This document shows positions 1 through 13,502 of a stretch of 64,000 bases of DNA, in pieces (within the stretch, counting starts at the first letter, position 1; each line of letters opens with the position of its first letter). The position numbers and the translations under genes were made by a program. The notes under the pieces are model-generated. The model was not told the origin of the DNA and ran no database searches. It saw nothing but the letters and a program-made list of their open reading frames with translations. The stretch is from Diprion similis (taxonomy: Eukaryota > Arthropoda > Insecta > Hymenoptera > Diprionidae), in the NCBI RefSeq assembly GCF_021155765.1, contig NC_060107.1, positions 1,098,501 through 1,162,500 of the forward strand, in the 5' to 3' direction.

Positions 1-1409
1 CAATTTCTAAGTGCTTTTATTGCTAGGGGACGCGAAAATTAATTTCTTTTTTCTTTTTCTTTTTTTACCTTCAGTGATACATTGCATGTCGCAGCATCTT
101 TTTTATATAAAAGCATCTCTTCTTTATGTAATGGTGTATATTAGGTCAGCGTATCAAGTCATTTCTTTTGGTATATAGTGCGCGCGCTGCCTTGAATCAA
201 TATATCCTGAGGATTTAGTTAAGTAATATTCGCTGCATAGTGGACCCGATGAAGAAGTATGGAGTTTCAATGATTCTTAGAAAAACTAATTCATTGATGG
301 ATCATCATGACGGATTCTTTCATAATTAATATCCTGCAGAAACTCGGGGGAATCACAATATAAAAATACAAATAGAAAGGTTTCATACAATTTTACAGAG
401 TTTATCAGTCTTTCGCGACCTTCTTATGATGTTCGTGTTTCAGAGTCAGTTACTTTCCGTATGTATAAAGTCTGATTAGAATACCTATCTCAATAGCTGA
501 TTATACGTGTTTCACCACCAACGAGATGCCAAATGGCTTATTCAAGATCAATGGCTTGGCCCCATGTATACATGACCAAGCTGCTTCGTATTCTCAACAG
601 TAAATGAGCAAATTTGTTGAGTACCATAGTACGGTAGAACGGCGGATCATAATTGAAACTCACGTTAAGATAATTAATATACCGGCATAAAAAATTTCCT
701 CTCATCACATTCATAATACCAAGTTAGAAAATATTCACTCCGAGAAAGTGAATGAAATTATTTTGATGTCAGTAAAAACTGGTCGTTCCATTCAACTATT
801 AGGTATAATGCAATGATTCGTAAATAGGAGCCATCGCGAATGACAAGATTTATCTAAATCAAAAACAACATTCAACATCACTACGTATACTAGGTTGATA
901 ATTTAACGAACCACAACTGTTACACCATGATAGTATAGCACGTTTGAGAAAAGATGCAGCAAAAAAAAGTAAGGCTCAATCAATTAGAATAGTAAAAAGA
1001 ACTGAAACCCAGGTGAATGGTGATTTTTTTACAGCAAAATAACTAGGCAAGCTGCAGGTGGTTTTTATAGTTTGATACAAATGGAGCCTAATATGTGTGC
1101 ATGTATAAATATTGAATAAATAATTCCCCGTCGTCGCATCGACACGTTTAATATAACACACGGAAGTAGTACGCGATGACCAGATAAATGCGTGGTGACA
1201 AAGCTCTTGAGCAGCATTAGGTTTGATAAAAATATCGCAGAAACTCACCGCGTCATTGAATCCGTCGTTGGTTTACAGGACTGAATATTATACTTGGATC
1301 AGAGAGAAGTAACTGCCCCCGAAACACACTTGGGTTTCAATTTACACCGAGGACTAATAACTCCAGTTGCGCGTATGTGTATCGTTTAAATTTAAATCCT
1401 ATTCTCTAC
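1..1409. other. 3' flank of the phosphatase gene, no coding sequence seen
   Basis: AT-rich sequence downstream of the stop codon of the minus-strand phosphatase gene. It probably holds its 3' UTR. The only minus-strand AATAAA hexamer I noted lies at about 16-21, which would give a 3' UTR of about 1.4 kb. Reading frames here are short and unlike known proteins. Confidence 0.4.
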
Positions 1410-4400
1410 CTATCCGCGAAGGTATAAGTAACCACAAAACGCGATAACACCCCCACCAACAATCGCAGCACCTATGCCTATTGAAAGGGGCTTAAATAGT
1501 GACCTCTTGAGTTGCTGCCATTCTTCCGTTTCCTTCTGCCGCCGCTTCATCTCTCGTACCTGAGCGGCCAATTTCTCCTTCTTTGCCAAATTACGCTGCC
1601 GCAACTCGTTCTTTCTGTACACAGAGAAATTTTTTTCGGGGAAATTAAGCATTTCAAGATAATTGCCAGGCAGCGATATTTGATTCCATATTATAACTGT
1701 CACAAAGCAGTAATCGGAACAATAAAATACATACGTATCTGGACTGGATGGTGGGCTGGATGCTTTGAACGTAATATCCCCATCGCTATGTGGCTCTCCG
1801 GGTAGAGCGACGTCGTCGCTATTCTGGTCGTGCAAATTGTTTGTGACAACACCAATGATTGCTGGCGGAGGGCTCGTGCTGGGCTCCGCGTAGCTCGGAG
1901 GTTCGCTTGGCAGTGGTTTGTCTGGTGGACTGCTCATATCTGCTGATTGAAAAAAGAGGATGTATTAGGAAACAGAACAAACACTTTATGTTGGATTTCA
2001 GCTCACGATCACAGTAAGTATTCTGTATAAGATGATGAAAGTTATGCAGCATAGAGTTTGAACAAAGTACCGTTGTCACTATTCGGACTGGGAATCCATT
2101 CAGACTTCATTAGCGACTCTCCTCTTGGTGGAGGCTGTGGAGGCGTATCGTCTTCTTCATCTTCCTCCTCGTCCTCTTCCTCCTCTTCGAGTACGGAATT
2201 ACAGATGTCGTCCACTGGGTTGTATGAGTTATTTCGTACCTCATTAGTGTTGATATTCTGAAAAGAACGGACTATTCAGTATTTTTAGCATAATTGAAAG
2301 CGCCACAGTAGTACAGTGCTATTAGTGGAGTAAGATATTCAGCAGTCATTTGCAATGTAAATTGGTGGAAAATTTTATGAGTAATTGTTCGATGAGTGAT
2401 TTTATATCTGGAAATTTTTCTCCAAACAGTAAGCAGTCGTCAACTACATATTGCCGTATTAATTATGATGTGAAATTCATTTCCTGAGAGTTTTGTGCTC
2501 AAATATGTTATCTTGTTGACATTTCTTATCTGGCAGTCATAAAGTGTTGGTAACTTTGCAACAGACTTGAAAATTCTAGAGCGTGATAAGAGCAAATGAA
2601 TGGAACAATTATGAAAATGAATTAGAGTCGCTACGAACAAGTCAGAGAATAGCCAATTAAGTACATATAGTACAAAGCAAAGATTAACGAGGATGAAAAT
2701 CAGTATGAATTTATTGACCCGCTCAATAAACCATACAAATAACTAATAGCAATGTGCTACCGTGAATTGGTATTAGTTACCACGTTGTTGGACGGCAGCT
2801 GCTTAGCTCCTTCTATTATTGCCTCGTAAGAGAAGCGCAATTGATCGGGGGTTTGGATAAGGCCCATTCTATACCGTCTCATCTCTAGCAGAACATCTCG
2901 GACGTTGACAGAGTTCAGACCATTTTCTTCTATCTAATGAGCACAGGAATAATCTGTCACTTTGAGTTAAACTTGCGGTACGATTATTTTTTTTTACGAT
3001 ATGGGTAATTAAATTTCGATCTGCACTTAACCAACTGTTTGAAATGAAAAAAAGACAAATTTGGCTTACCAATACCAAGCAAGAGTCAACCAAACAGAAT
3101 GTTCCAGACCTCCCAATCCCCGCAGAGCAATGAATCACAGGGGGGCCAACGTTTTGGTCCAGAGCACCAGACTGCCTGACATCAGCAAGGAATTGCAAAA
3201 AGGCCGTAGGGCTTTGAGGAACGCCAAAATCCGGCCACATTGTATAATGGAAATGCATAATATCTCTACTTTCCTTTGATTCCACGTCTGTCAGTCTGTT
3301 GGGAAAATAAACACAGAATAATTCATCCGAAGGATTGAAAATCAAAACTTAAGTAGTGTAGTTTCACAGCGAATAAACTTTGTTAATATTACAGCAAGTG
3401 AGAAAGGTTGGAGATAGAGTTATCGTTAAAGAATACGTTTTATCGTTTTTATAGATCCAGATTGCCTAGTACCTTAATATTCTGGTCGTGTAATGTGACG
3501 CGTCAGTTTTGCTAAGGTATTCTACTTTAAGTCCAACGTCTGGGAACATCATTATATGGTTAGAAGATCCTTCCAACGGCCAATACTGATGACATTTAAC
3601 TAGATTCTTCTCAATGACCTTGTTTAGCATGAGTACAGCCTTAGAATTTTGCTCCCATACCATCAGCCAGAAGTGTCCTGACGTATTGGCCAAGGGACCT
3701 TGGGTCAGAATGTATTGCCTATGCGCGCGATCCATCTGCATGAAAGTACAATGTAATGATAACGAGGTGTGACTGGATCGACTAAAAAGTAACATAATAA
3801 AATAATAATACAACGGAAATGTTCTAATGATGACAAGACACTCACCCGCACGAGGTTAGCATTGATGTAGTCACAAGGACCTTTCTTAAGAATAATCCTA
3901 GTATGGTCGTAAGGTGCGACATCTCTATATCGGTTGAATATTCTATTTTGTGGTTTCTTCGACTCGTTACAGGTGTAGGCATAGTTCCCGCACTCGTTGC
4001 GAATGTGCTGTGAATCATAGCGGTAGACGGATGATACTTGGAAGGTAAAATATGTAAAATGCAAAGGCGAATACATAGTTGATCAATAAATGAATACGTG
4101 AGAAGATTTAGAGACAATGGGGAAAGCACGACGAAGAAGAATTCCCATTGTAAACATATAGAGCATTAGCGAGGTGAACCTATCTGTAAAATAATGAGCG
4201 CAAGTAGGTTGACTTGGAGTAAGGAGTAATCAGGCTGCATGCAACAACGTATCGACCAGTCAGACAAGGAGCTTTGTCGTACGGACGTAGGCAGGAGATT
4301 GTTGCTACGTGTGTGCTAGAAGCGGAATTCCGGTAATAGTAGATAATAGCGGAATTCTCGGGTAATGAAGTAAGGGACAAAAGGAAAAAAACATCGTGTG

Positions 4401-4644
4401 GCTAAACAGCGGCGAGGAGTTGACGCTAGATACTTATGTAGGTGCGTTGACTTTGAGGGATAATAATGAGGGGCCGAACGGCGAGGGTTATGATTTTCAA
4501 TTAATCTAAAAAGAAGATAAAGCGGTGGAGAAGAATGAGATATTTTTTGTTGGCTACCTGATAGAGAACTGGCCAGGCCTCTTTCGAGTTGATCTCCAGA
4601 TATTCCGTCTCTACGTTGCTCGTCCCACTCGTTTCACTGGTCAT
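1410..4644 (-). CDS. Ptp61F: Non-receptor protein tyrosine phosphatase, PTP1B/Ptp61F type, tail-anchored
   Basis: Removes phosphate from phosphotyrosine on receptors and signalling proteins; the family acts at the cytosolic face of ER and nuclear membranes. Coding exons (minus strand order): 4558-4644, 3846-4007, 3473-3735, 3070-3295, 2781-2933, 2071-2257, 1735-1939, 1410-1614. All phases agree, giving about 495 aa. Motifs seen: [14 protein letters not shown] near residue 66, YILTQGPL near 91, the WPD loop (Asp193), and the P-loop [10 protein letters not shown] with catalytic Cys227 and Arg233. [10 protein letters not shown] forms the Q-loop. After the catalytic domain come an acidic stretch, a Pro-rich PPQPPPR element that may bind SH3 domains, a basic coiled segment and a C-terminal hydrophobic anchor (about residues 466-495). 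The start is the first in-frame ATG in the exon. The close match to fly Ptp61F is from memory; vertebrate PTPN1/PTPN2 are the alternative names. Confidence 0.93.
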
Positions 4645-5434
4645 TTTGTCTGGCGCAGTTTTCTTCCTGTTTCTATGAGCGCGACAAATCACTCCCAATT
4701 TAATGCTGCTTTCTGAAAATAATTACGCTCGACAAGCCATATGAAAAGCGGATTTTTTGCAGTTAAATTCAGACGGAACACACGGCACTCAGGTCCACCA
4801 GACCCAGGCCGACCCCTGCCAACGCAAAACGTTGGGCTTCGCACATCGACCGGTGCTGACATCTCGAGGACAGCGGGTGCCTCACAATCATAGACTTAAT
4901 AGAGACTCGCCGCCGAATTCAACGCCATCTCGCAATGTCGACCGAGTGGAACGAGAGCGGGAGATTTGAATGTTGAGACGGTTATCCGTAAGCGAGAAGC
5001 CGATTGGCTAATTTTTTAATGCTGACCTTTTTTTTTGATTCTTTCCTTTTCAGAAATGTGATAAATGAAACAGATTAAATCTCATAATTTATTGGAATAG
5101 GAAAAATAAGTACAATCCAAGACAGAGCAGAGCGATTCTCTGTCAACGTCGCCTGGTTATCACCATCCAACGATTATCCTATTATCAATTAATTGTACAC
5201 AGCTCGAATAACTAATATTTGTACTTTTACTTACTTACTACCTATGGCAATGGTAACGAATTCTGTTTTCCTGAGATATTTTTTTTTTTTTTTTTTTTTG
5301 CGATATAGGAGCGTATTTACTCTTTTCCGATTTGAAACCGCTCTACTTTAAATATATAAAATAATAATAAATATAAAAATATTAATAATAATAAAAAAAA
5401 GAGTATACATATTGTTAGTTTCGGTTGAAAATAA
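4645..5434. other. Intergenic: 5' flank of Ptp61F and 3' end region of HMCES
   Basis: About 0.8 kb between two minus-strand genes. The part next to 4645 is GC-richer and should contain the phosphatase 5' UTR and promoter. The part near 5280-5400 is a poly-T and TAA-rich stretch downstream of the HMCES stop codon. I see no coding sequence. Confidence 0.5.
5088..5093 (-). terminator. Candidate poly(A) signal of the HMCES gene
   Basis: AATAAA on the minus strand, about 340 nt past the HMCES stop codon and before the next gene. The position is plausible; no other support is visible. Confidence 0.35.
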
Positions 5435-6960
5435 TTATTCTGATTTTAACCGTTTGATATCTGACTTATCATCGAAGGCGTCAATCTCGGATTTATTTTT
5501 CACACTTTTCATACTTCCAGTTTTCAGCCAAGAAGTCATGAGACCGGATTGAAGAACTTTCTCTTTCTTCTCCCTGGATAAAATAAAATTGTAAAATAAT
5601 ATTAGAAAGAAGGAAATGAATTTGTAAATTACTACATATTTCTAGACAACTTAAAATTTATTACTTACTCAATGACGATTGGCTGGTAACAAGAGATGCT
5701 CTTGAATCGTGAGTTATTCACCATTGGATCAACTGGGTGCCATTTGAGAGAGTCTGTTGTAGGTCCGTGTAACTTCTTCAACGCATCTCTCAACGGAACA
5801 TTTTCGTAGTCCAGCCAATCCTGGATGTAAATAATTAACTTTAACGTGCAGCAAGCTTATCTTTCTATTTTATTCTTCCATTATCTCATTACGATTAGAA
5901 AAACATACAGCCACTTCTTCATCGCTTTCCAAAAACATAGGAATACGGTGATGTAGCCATGATAGTATTTCGTTGGCACTGGTAGTTATCATCGAACAAC
6001 TGTATATTTTTTTGTTCTATAACAAGTTTTTGTTGATTAATAAGACCTGTTTTTCTGTAATAGCTTGGATATTATTGAAAGGGTCCAGATTGACTTCATT
6101 GTCGTTAGTAGGGTTTCATAAACTTGTAACAATATTCAATACCTCTGCAGACAACCATGTGTCAAATATCCCAGCGATTTTTAATAACTTGATCCCATTC
6201 CAGCCATCATCTTGGGACCATTCTTTGTTCCAAGTTTGACGATCTTCAATTTTGACACCTTCATCCTGTTTTGCGTAAATGAAATACGGTTGCTTACTGC
6301 CTTTGCTAGTCTGCTTGGTCGTTTTCCATTCGTAATAACCATCGCATACTATCACGCATCGTTGACCAAGTGACAAAGGATGAGAATACAACTTGGACGC
6401 GGACAAACCTTCGAAGCGAGCGTTGTGGGTTGACATACCGTGCTTCCTGTAGTCACCCTGCAAAACAAAGCGAATAAAAGAAAAAAGAAAACTTGAATAT
6501 AGATACAGAAGTTTCCCAGCAGGCAGCTAGGGCCGTGCGTGTGTGTATGGAAATTTGACCTTGTGCCAGCGAGGTATCATTCCCCACACCATAGGATGCA
6601 GGACTCGTTCCTCCTCGGCTCTGAAATGCCGCCCGGCAACGACGCACGGAATTACGTCCGTCGGGGCGAGATTATACGAGGAACAATAGCCCCGTCCATC
6701 TCCGGTTTCTTCGGCTTGCCAGCGAGCCGAGGCGTGTTTTCCCGCCGAATCTTTGTACTGACAGGCCTTGCACATCGCCTCCGGTTCCAAGGTGCTGAAA
6801 CAGAATGAGAAACATGTCGAGCGGTGTTGACATCGTCTACGCTGAAACACCAGCTCTCTCGAACAGCGTCTCACGCGCTCAAATTATGCCAATTATTTCA
6901 ATTAGCCGAGCTGGCGCAGCAGAACTTGTTAACAACTTACCACGCTGTCCGACCGCACAT
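5435..6960 (-). CDS. HMCES: SRAP-domain abasic-site processing protein HMCES
   Basis: HMCES proteins cross-link to abasic sites in single-stranded DNA through the N-terminal cysteine, shielding them at replication forks. Exons (minus order): 6941-6960, 6560-6794, 6143-6457, 5909-6016, 5669-5820, 5435-5573; about 322 aa, all phases agree. The first exon is only 20 nt and encodes MCGRTA plus two bases; joined to exon 2 it gives MCGRTACTLEPEAMC, so catalytic Cys2 is restored. Other family landmarks: YCSSYNLAPT, VWGMIPRW, Asn97 in HNAR, DGYYEW with Glu128, AGIFDTW and the HHRIP motif with His213, then NNSRF. The C-terminus has a TSWLKTG segment comparable to the human GLLEQWL tail. The exon 4 acceptor (before 6016) has a weak pyrimidine tract but keeps phase and the IYSCSMITT strand. 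Ptp61F lies downstream in the same orientation. Confidence 0.93.
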
Positions 6961-8371
6961 ATCGTACGTTCGACTTTGTTCGACTTCGAAGTCGTTTAGA
7001 GCAACACGATTCCGCTGTCTACTACTAGAAAATTGATCTGTCGGCTTAGCTTTGTTGGGCAAACCGTTGACTGTTTATAATTCATCAATTTATTGCGTTC
7101 GAATTGTTCCCACGTTTATTTCCGTTTTATTATTATTTAAGCGTTGACTACACGCTGCTAAAGGTAGCGGGCCGTGGATATTATTTCGGGGGTAATGGCA
7201 GTGCCCTGTATCAGCTGTATCTACGGATTTTCTCACGGTGGCAATGGTAATGGTAGGGAATTGTTGTATCGAAGCTTCGTGAATCGTTCCTCAACGTCTA
7301 TTTTTCACATCAGCCAATGGTCCAGGATCGATTGGGACGCCACAGATGGCTAAATTTCGTACTATAGATTAGGCCCCGAAATTGAAGTCACCTTCGGATT
7401 CCTTCGAACACTATGCAACTTTGTCTCGGCTAAATTGATGTTAAAATACCTATGCCTTAGTTGTGTATGCTCTATAAAATCCGATGGAATTAAGTGATTC
7501 ACTCTATCTTTGACGATTCGATAATTTTGAGTATGAGCTCTCGTTCAATAAGTGTAAAAATCAGTTAACAGAAGACATTTCGCGTTCTAACAACTGAACA
7601 CGCAGATGAGATGTAGCGTCAACGGGTCGTTAAAACGTTTCCAAAGCTTTTTAAGTCGTCCAGTGCATCAACGTTTGACATCCCGGAGATAAAAATTTAT
7701 CGAAAGACCCTCTCGGGCTTGAAATTGTTCAAGATGATTGCAACTACAGAATGTCTAGACGATTCCAAGTCATAATCCGGGTCAATAGGACTGGTGCTGT
7801 TTTTGGCTGCATGGGTAGAAATTTAAGCATATTCATATAATAATGAAATAACAATTCTTGGTTGTAGCTTTCGGAATATACATTTATTATTTGTTCTGTC
7901 AACTTTAACTTTAACTTTAGCAGCATTTGTTTACGATAGATTTACCATATATTGGTGTGTGTCGTGACGTCATAGAATAACAATTGAAGGAAGATCGAGC
8001 CGCCATTTTGTTTCTTTCCCCGTTCACGACCGAATCCTCTCACGGTGTAAATAATCGCGTATTATTGTTGCCAATTCGTTCTATCAGCTGAGAAAACACG
8101 GCGAACGGACGGAAATATGAGTGTACATTTGTGATGTGGCACGCGGCGGTATTGATAACGTGTACGGGCATCGTTATCGGGCGAAGAAAATTCGCCGGTT
8201 TGATTTGCATCGTATTCGTTCGGCTACGGCTTGGCCATCTGAAACAGTCTCTTTCGACAGAAATAAGTAACTGCGAATCAAGTGCGTGCGGTATTTAAAA
8301 CAGTTTCGTTCGATTTTTGAAACAGATATCAGAGTGCGCGTGTGATACGATTGTCTTATTAGAATAATACG
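6961..8371. other. Intergenic region between divergent HMCES and plus-strand first exon
   Basis: About 1.4 kb between the HMCES start codon (minus) and the ATG at 8372 (plus). The right half becomes GC-richer and looks like a promoter and 5' UTR, with a Pho/YY1-like site near 8000. No coding sequence was recognised. Confidence 0.5.
7999..8010 (-). promoter_or_regulatory. Pho/YY1-like site
   Basis: GCCGCCATTTTG, the reverse complement of CAAAATGGCGGC, fits the YY1/Pleiohomeotic core and is typical near transcription starts. It lies about 360 nt upstream of the ATG at 8372. A match this short can occur by chance. Confidence 0.4.
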
Positions 8372-8425
8372 ATGCAGGCGGATTTCGAAGGACGTTACTA
8401 TAGTGCCGATCGTGGACGCCTCCAG
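8372..8425 (+). CDS. Probable alternative first coding exon of the sarcospan-like gene
   Basis: An ATG opens 18 codons (MQADFEGRYYSADRGRLQ) that end at a good donor, CAG|GTAATT, in phase 0. Upstream is a promoter-like region with a Pho/YY1-like site. The second sarcospan exon (16169) starts in phase 0, so this exon can replace exon 15370-15513 without a frame break, giving a different N-terminus. A join to any other acceptor I tested between 8.4 and 16 kb fails by frame. It could instead belong to an unseen gene or be a 5' UTR with a short upstream frame. Confidence 0.4.
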
Positions 8426-11400
8426 GTAATTTAACCTTTTTCTTTGTGTATTATGCTATCTCTCAGTAAATATCGATACACACAACAAAGAATCTCAGTT
8501 AAAAACAATGTTGTCACGTTGTTAATCCGTTTGTCATATCTTGATCGGCGACCATCGATGAGAGTCATATTTCGTATCTATGCACGCAGCAGAGAATTTG
8601 TGCAAATTTAAGACGCCTGATGTCGAGCAGGCTTGTTCTACGTTTATGTATCTCTAATTGCCTGCGCACTGGCGTATTCGAATTAAAACAGGTGCCTGAG
8701 CGTAGGCAACCAAGTCTTACTTAAATGTAACTTTAGTTGCAAAAAGACAGGCGGATTCAGAAATACTGTTGTACTGAAATTGTAAAAAATGTAATTTCCG
8801 TTTTGCATTACAGTGAATTACACCTGACGTAGTGATCATCTGTAAAAACCGTAATGCTGTCGATCTGATTACACTGTAGCAGAGGCTGAGTCGAGGACGA
8901 TGTAATTGCTACGCGGGGAGAAGAGATGATCGTCATGATGGCATGAGCGGCATGAGTGAGTCGCATGTTTTCAAAATTGCTGTCTATCTTTTCTCAATCC
9001 ATAGCGTAGCATGGCGGAAAAATAAGTTTCTCATCAAGTCTGCATGAATTGATTTATTATGTTGCTGTTTCAAAATAGCAAAAATATTATTGGATGAGAT
9101 CAATTCAGAATCGAGTCACGACATTCAGTGAGTTTACCTAGAAGAGGATCGCCAACCGCCACGCCACCATTCCTAACGCTTTACCGTTTTTTCCTTTCAC
9201 CTTTCTCATTATCGCATGTTCTTGCATTTAAAGCATACACATCCTTTTCACGAATGTTCGATCGCATTTACGACTTATTGCACGGTTCGCCAGTAACTCG
9301 CAAGTATGCAATTCTTGTTCGAGTATCGGCCTTAGTTTATTTCATTAGAAGTAATGTGTTCACGCTGAAAAAATGTCAAATATTCAGTGTATCTTCGGAA
9401 CTTAAGACCATTACAACAATTCTAATGTATTACGAAATTATGAAATCTTTGGATAATTACGGTGACAGTGTTTGCTGTAGGCATGCTCTTTCTCAAGCAT
9501 ACAGGAGAAGCAACCATAGAGTATAAGACTGTCGTAACGTATCCATACATGCAACAATACATAATGACAGTAATACAGCATATTGAAAGGTGACCGCGCA
9601 TGCACTGCGCAGTACAAACCATGCTGCACACGTTTTCATAAACATACTAGTTACTGCAGTGCTCGGATTTCGCTTTGTGTAAGTCAAAGATACGTTTTTT
9701 CTCTCAGGTTACGTAACACAGAGCTTATATGTATAGAATTTCGTTGTTACGTGTCGACTTGGTGCATGCATTCTTTTATTTCACTATTTTTTTCTTATAT
9801 ACTTTCGTTATTCTTCTCCCCCAATTCTTTTCACTATGTATGTACCTAACAAAAGATCCCTGCAGCTTGATATCTCAAGTGCTCGTGTTGTCGTGATGAG
9901 AATATAAACAGTCCGCTCCGAGTGCGGCATGCTAGATTACAGGGCTGTGCCAAGGGCTCTCTACCGTAAGCAGAGATAACTACATAGTTCGACCATGAAA
10001 TGACCAAGTTACGAACAAGTTTAAACACATTTGTGCATACTATTACGATAATATATACGAGCGTGTCACAGATCAGCTGGCAATGATGCAGCGGTCGAGG
10101 TATTCAAATTTCTTAACGAGTCATGAATTGCACATCCTCATTATTACACATTTTCCGAGGATAATTGTTGTAACCGCCATAAAACGATGTGCATTGACCA
10201 TACAAGTCATGTTCGCGTTACGTAAGCCAAACAGTTGCAATGTTTGTATACACGCAGCGAGATTTTTTCCCGATAAGCCAGAGTGCTCGCAAGCTGCGTA
10301 TCCATGCACCTTACGGTATGCGCTTAAAAATAGAAGAAAAGAAGATGAAAAAATTAATACGATATCCCCTAGCTATTACGCCTCGAGGAAACCCCGTCCT
10401 CGGCGGCTTTTAAAGCCTTCCATAACTCCGGCAAGCTTTGAGAGCTACTCAGCCGTAATCGCGCGTTGGAAACTCGGCGCCAGACTGCGACTTTTCAACC
10501 GCAGATAGGCTGCAGCGAGAAGCGCTACAGAAGCGGGCGCATCTTGAGGAATTCCTTACTGTCTGAGGATCAGTTGTAAATTTTTTTTCAAGACATCCAA
10601 AAAGTTGGATCTCTTGGTGTGACATGACGCGAAACGATCTGTTCAATTCTAGAAAACGATAGGCAGGATCAGAGGGTTGACTGAAATTATAGGGAGGTTT
10701 TGAATACCATCACGTGGAGGGATAGACGACGCATAGTTTCTGCATCTCGTCATTATCTTTTTGGTTTTGGAGGGCCTCCCGTAGGAGTTCTCAGCGTGTA
10801 GGCATGCCGCGTATGCGATGCTGAGAAGGATCGAAACGCGTGGCTTCTCGGTTCCCAGCTTTATTCACAAGCGCAGCGCTAAGCGTTTATTGCCCCGTGG
10901 GCATAGGTGGGGGATCGACTTTTAAATGAGTTCGATTAAAATGCAGGAACACGCGCGCGGTGCAGAGACCAAGAGATATATACATATATTTACGCTTTCA
11001 CGATGAGGTCTGACGCATCACACATACATCAATTACTTGTGAGACGGGCGCGAAGTTGTGAGCATAAATAAACCGAGCGAAAACCTGAATATGATGATGT
11101 CTGTCAATTGATGTGTTGAGAAAAACCCACGCGATTTGCGGTGCTGAGAAAGGTAATCCTGCTCAGGGTGACTCAGGTCGGCTGTTCGAGAAGAAAAAAG
11201 AAAGAGAGAGGAAAAAATTGTCCGAAACGAATCATAATGGGCTACACGGAGCGGCTATTCGATTCGATGAATGAACACCCTGCAGCGTGGCGGCGATTGC
11301 TCTTCCGTGACGATTCAGAGCCACTTGATCTCGCCTAGATTGGAACACAAATAAGATATTAAAGAATGGAAGGTGAGGCTGCTCAAGGTGGACCAGTCAG

Positions 11401-12239
11401 CTCAGCACGTCCAGTAGCCTCCGGTGGGCGCTATGCGTTGGATACCGATTGTACGTGAATGACGCTCGCCGAGTGCTGTATCCTCGACGTTTGTGTACCT
11501 AGGTGCGTAGGTGTAGGCGTGCGTAGAGTGTGTGCCGAGTTGAGCATATAGACAGACAGGTGATGTTCGAGATAATTTATGCGCCTCGCATACTTGCGTA
11601 AGGAAATTGTTCAGGTGATAGTTTCGTCTTAACGGTTGTATTCGAATGACATTTGAAGAATACCTTCAAACATCCGTTTATTGTAGCCCGAAATGCCGAG
11701 TGGCAAAGAATTGACGTTCTCAAAAGCCACGGAATTTCAACAATCCTTTACAGCAGTAGCAAATGATCTTGTCGTGTAATTCCAAACTTTCAATCGTGGG
11801 ACTTGGAATGAGTTAAAAAATCCGGTAATTTGATTTTTCGACAAAACCGAAGAACCGAATTCCTCTATCAGTCGCCGAGTGCCTGGTCTATCCATAAAAA
11901 TTGAAGTATTCAGTATGGAAAGGTCCGAAAATTGGATCTAAAAACGCGAGGTGAGACACGAAGAGGTTCTTTTTTGACGGATCCAGGTGGCGCTGTTGCA
12001 CCTAACGAACTCGGCAGCGAGTTTCAATGACTAATATTTTGACTCAAGCCCCAGTCCTCTCTAATCTGCGATAAAAATTCAAGTAAACGGAACACCGTTG
12101 AAGCTCTTCTTCGACGAGATTCTTTCCAAGTTCCTTGCATGATCAGCAATGCGGGGCATGTTGGTAGTGGAACTCGTGTGGGTGCACTGGACGCGACATT
12201 GTGGTAGTTGGAAGGCGTTTGGAGGGGCCCGTTAGCTCG

Positions 12240-12303
12240 CTCCTCTTTCCTCGGTCCTCCGTCCTCTTTCCTCTCTACTCTTTCCTCGGTCCTCAGTCCT
12301 CCG
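12240..12303. repeat. CT-rich imperfect tandem repeat
   Basis: Units built from CTCTTTCCTCGGTCCTC recur about two to three times with small changes. It is a pyrimidine-only strand bias over about 65 nt, likely a minisatellite in the intron or 5' UTR. Confidence 0.7.
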
Positions 12304-13502
12304 TAGTTACCGGCAACCGCGGAACGTTCAGTCGTCGGCGCGCCTTCGAAGCCGCGACGAATTTCAACGGCTCGGCTTCCGAGGAGCAATCAACTTTCAG
12401 TTTCAACTTTTCATTTCAAAGTGTTGCAGCAGCTCCTTTTCTCACATTTTCTATCGCGCATCTGCGACGAATTGTGATTAAAACTGCATCATCACGCGCA
12501 GTCGAAGTGTTCGCAGCTAATTACACACTAAAACAATTTTGACCAAGTGTACAAACAACGTTTAAAATACTGCGTGGATGCACTTAATGCACAGTGCTTT
12601 CGACAGTATTGAGTACGTTAAAAAAAAGTTCTAGGTATAAAATAAATTATTATACACACATTGTCTGGACTAATAGTTGTAACAGGTTTTTGTTTTCACT
12701 CATACATGTATGGAAATATGATTTTTTACTAAACCGCGTTACCGCATGCGATTCGTCAGAGTTCCGTGACGTGTAAATTTATCCTTACGTACCTATAATA
12801 GTCTCACGGATATACCTATGTAAGTATATATATAGAAGCCAATGTGTACGGATGAAGAAGCGAGGCGCGTTTCGGAGCGCGTGCTGCGTTGAATCGGAAT
12901 GCAGCCGGCGACGTAATGAGCGTGGGTATAGCATACCCACCCGGGTTTAAACGGGTGTACGGAAATAAATATATGCATATAGGTACATGTGGAAGTGACA
13001 ATATTCCAAACCGTGCTAGATTATACCAGCAGACGAGTATTCTGAACCGTGCAGTGTGTGTAGGTGTAGGTGTATACACCATAACACGTTTAGTGTAGAC
13101 AATACGTACCGTTTACTTTTAGGAACAAAATGAATAAAGGATGAACGCGTCTTGGTTCGAAATAAATGAATAAAAGAAGGTGAAAGACGGAAAGAGAAAA
13201 TAACTCTTTGAACAAACGGAGTTTGGTTACACTAGATGCGTCTGTCACGCGGGACGGGTTTATATTTATCACTTCTTTTATAACCTTACGTCTGCGTTAT
13301 AATTGAAGGAAATTTAAAAAGAAAAAAGGAAAACAAATAAACACGGGACTCGCAGAAAATGACGGTTAGAAATCAGTGATAGCGCGTGCGACTTGAACAG
13401 CGTCATTTGCGACTTTTCGAATTTATTTGAAGAGACCGTTTCGTTGACAATCTGCCAATTCCCATAATATCCATTGAAGTAGATATATTTATATATATAC
13501 AT

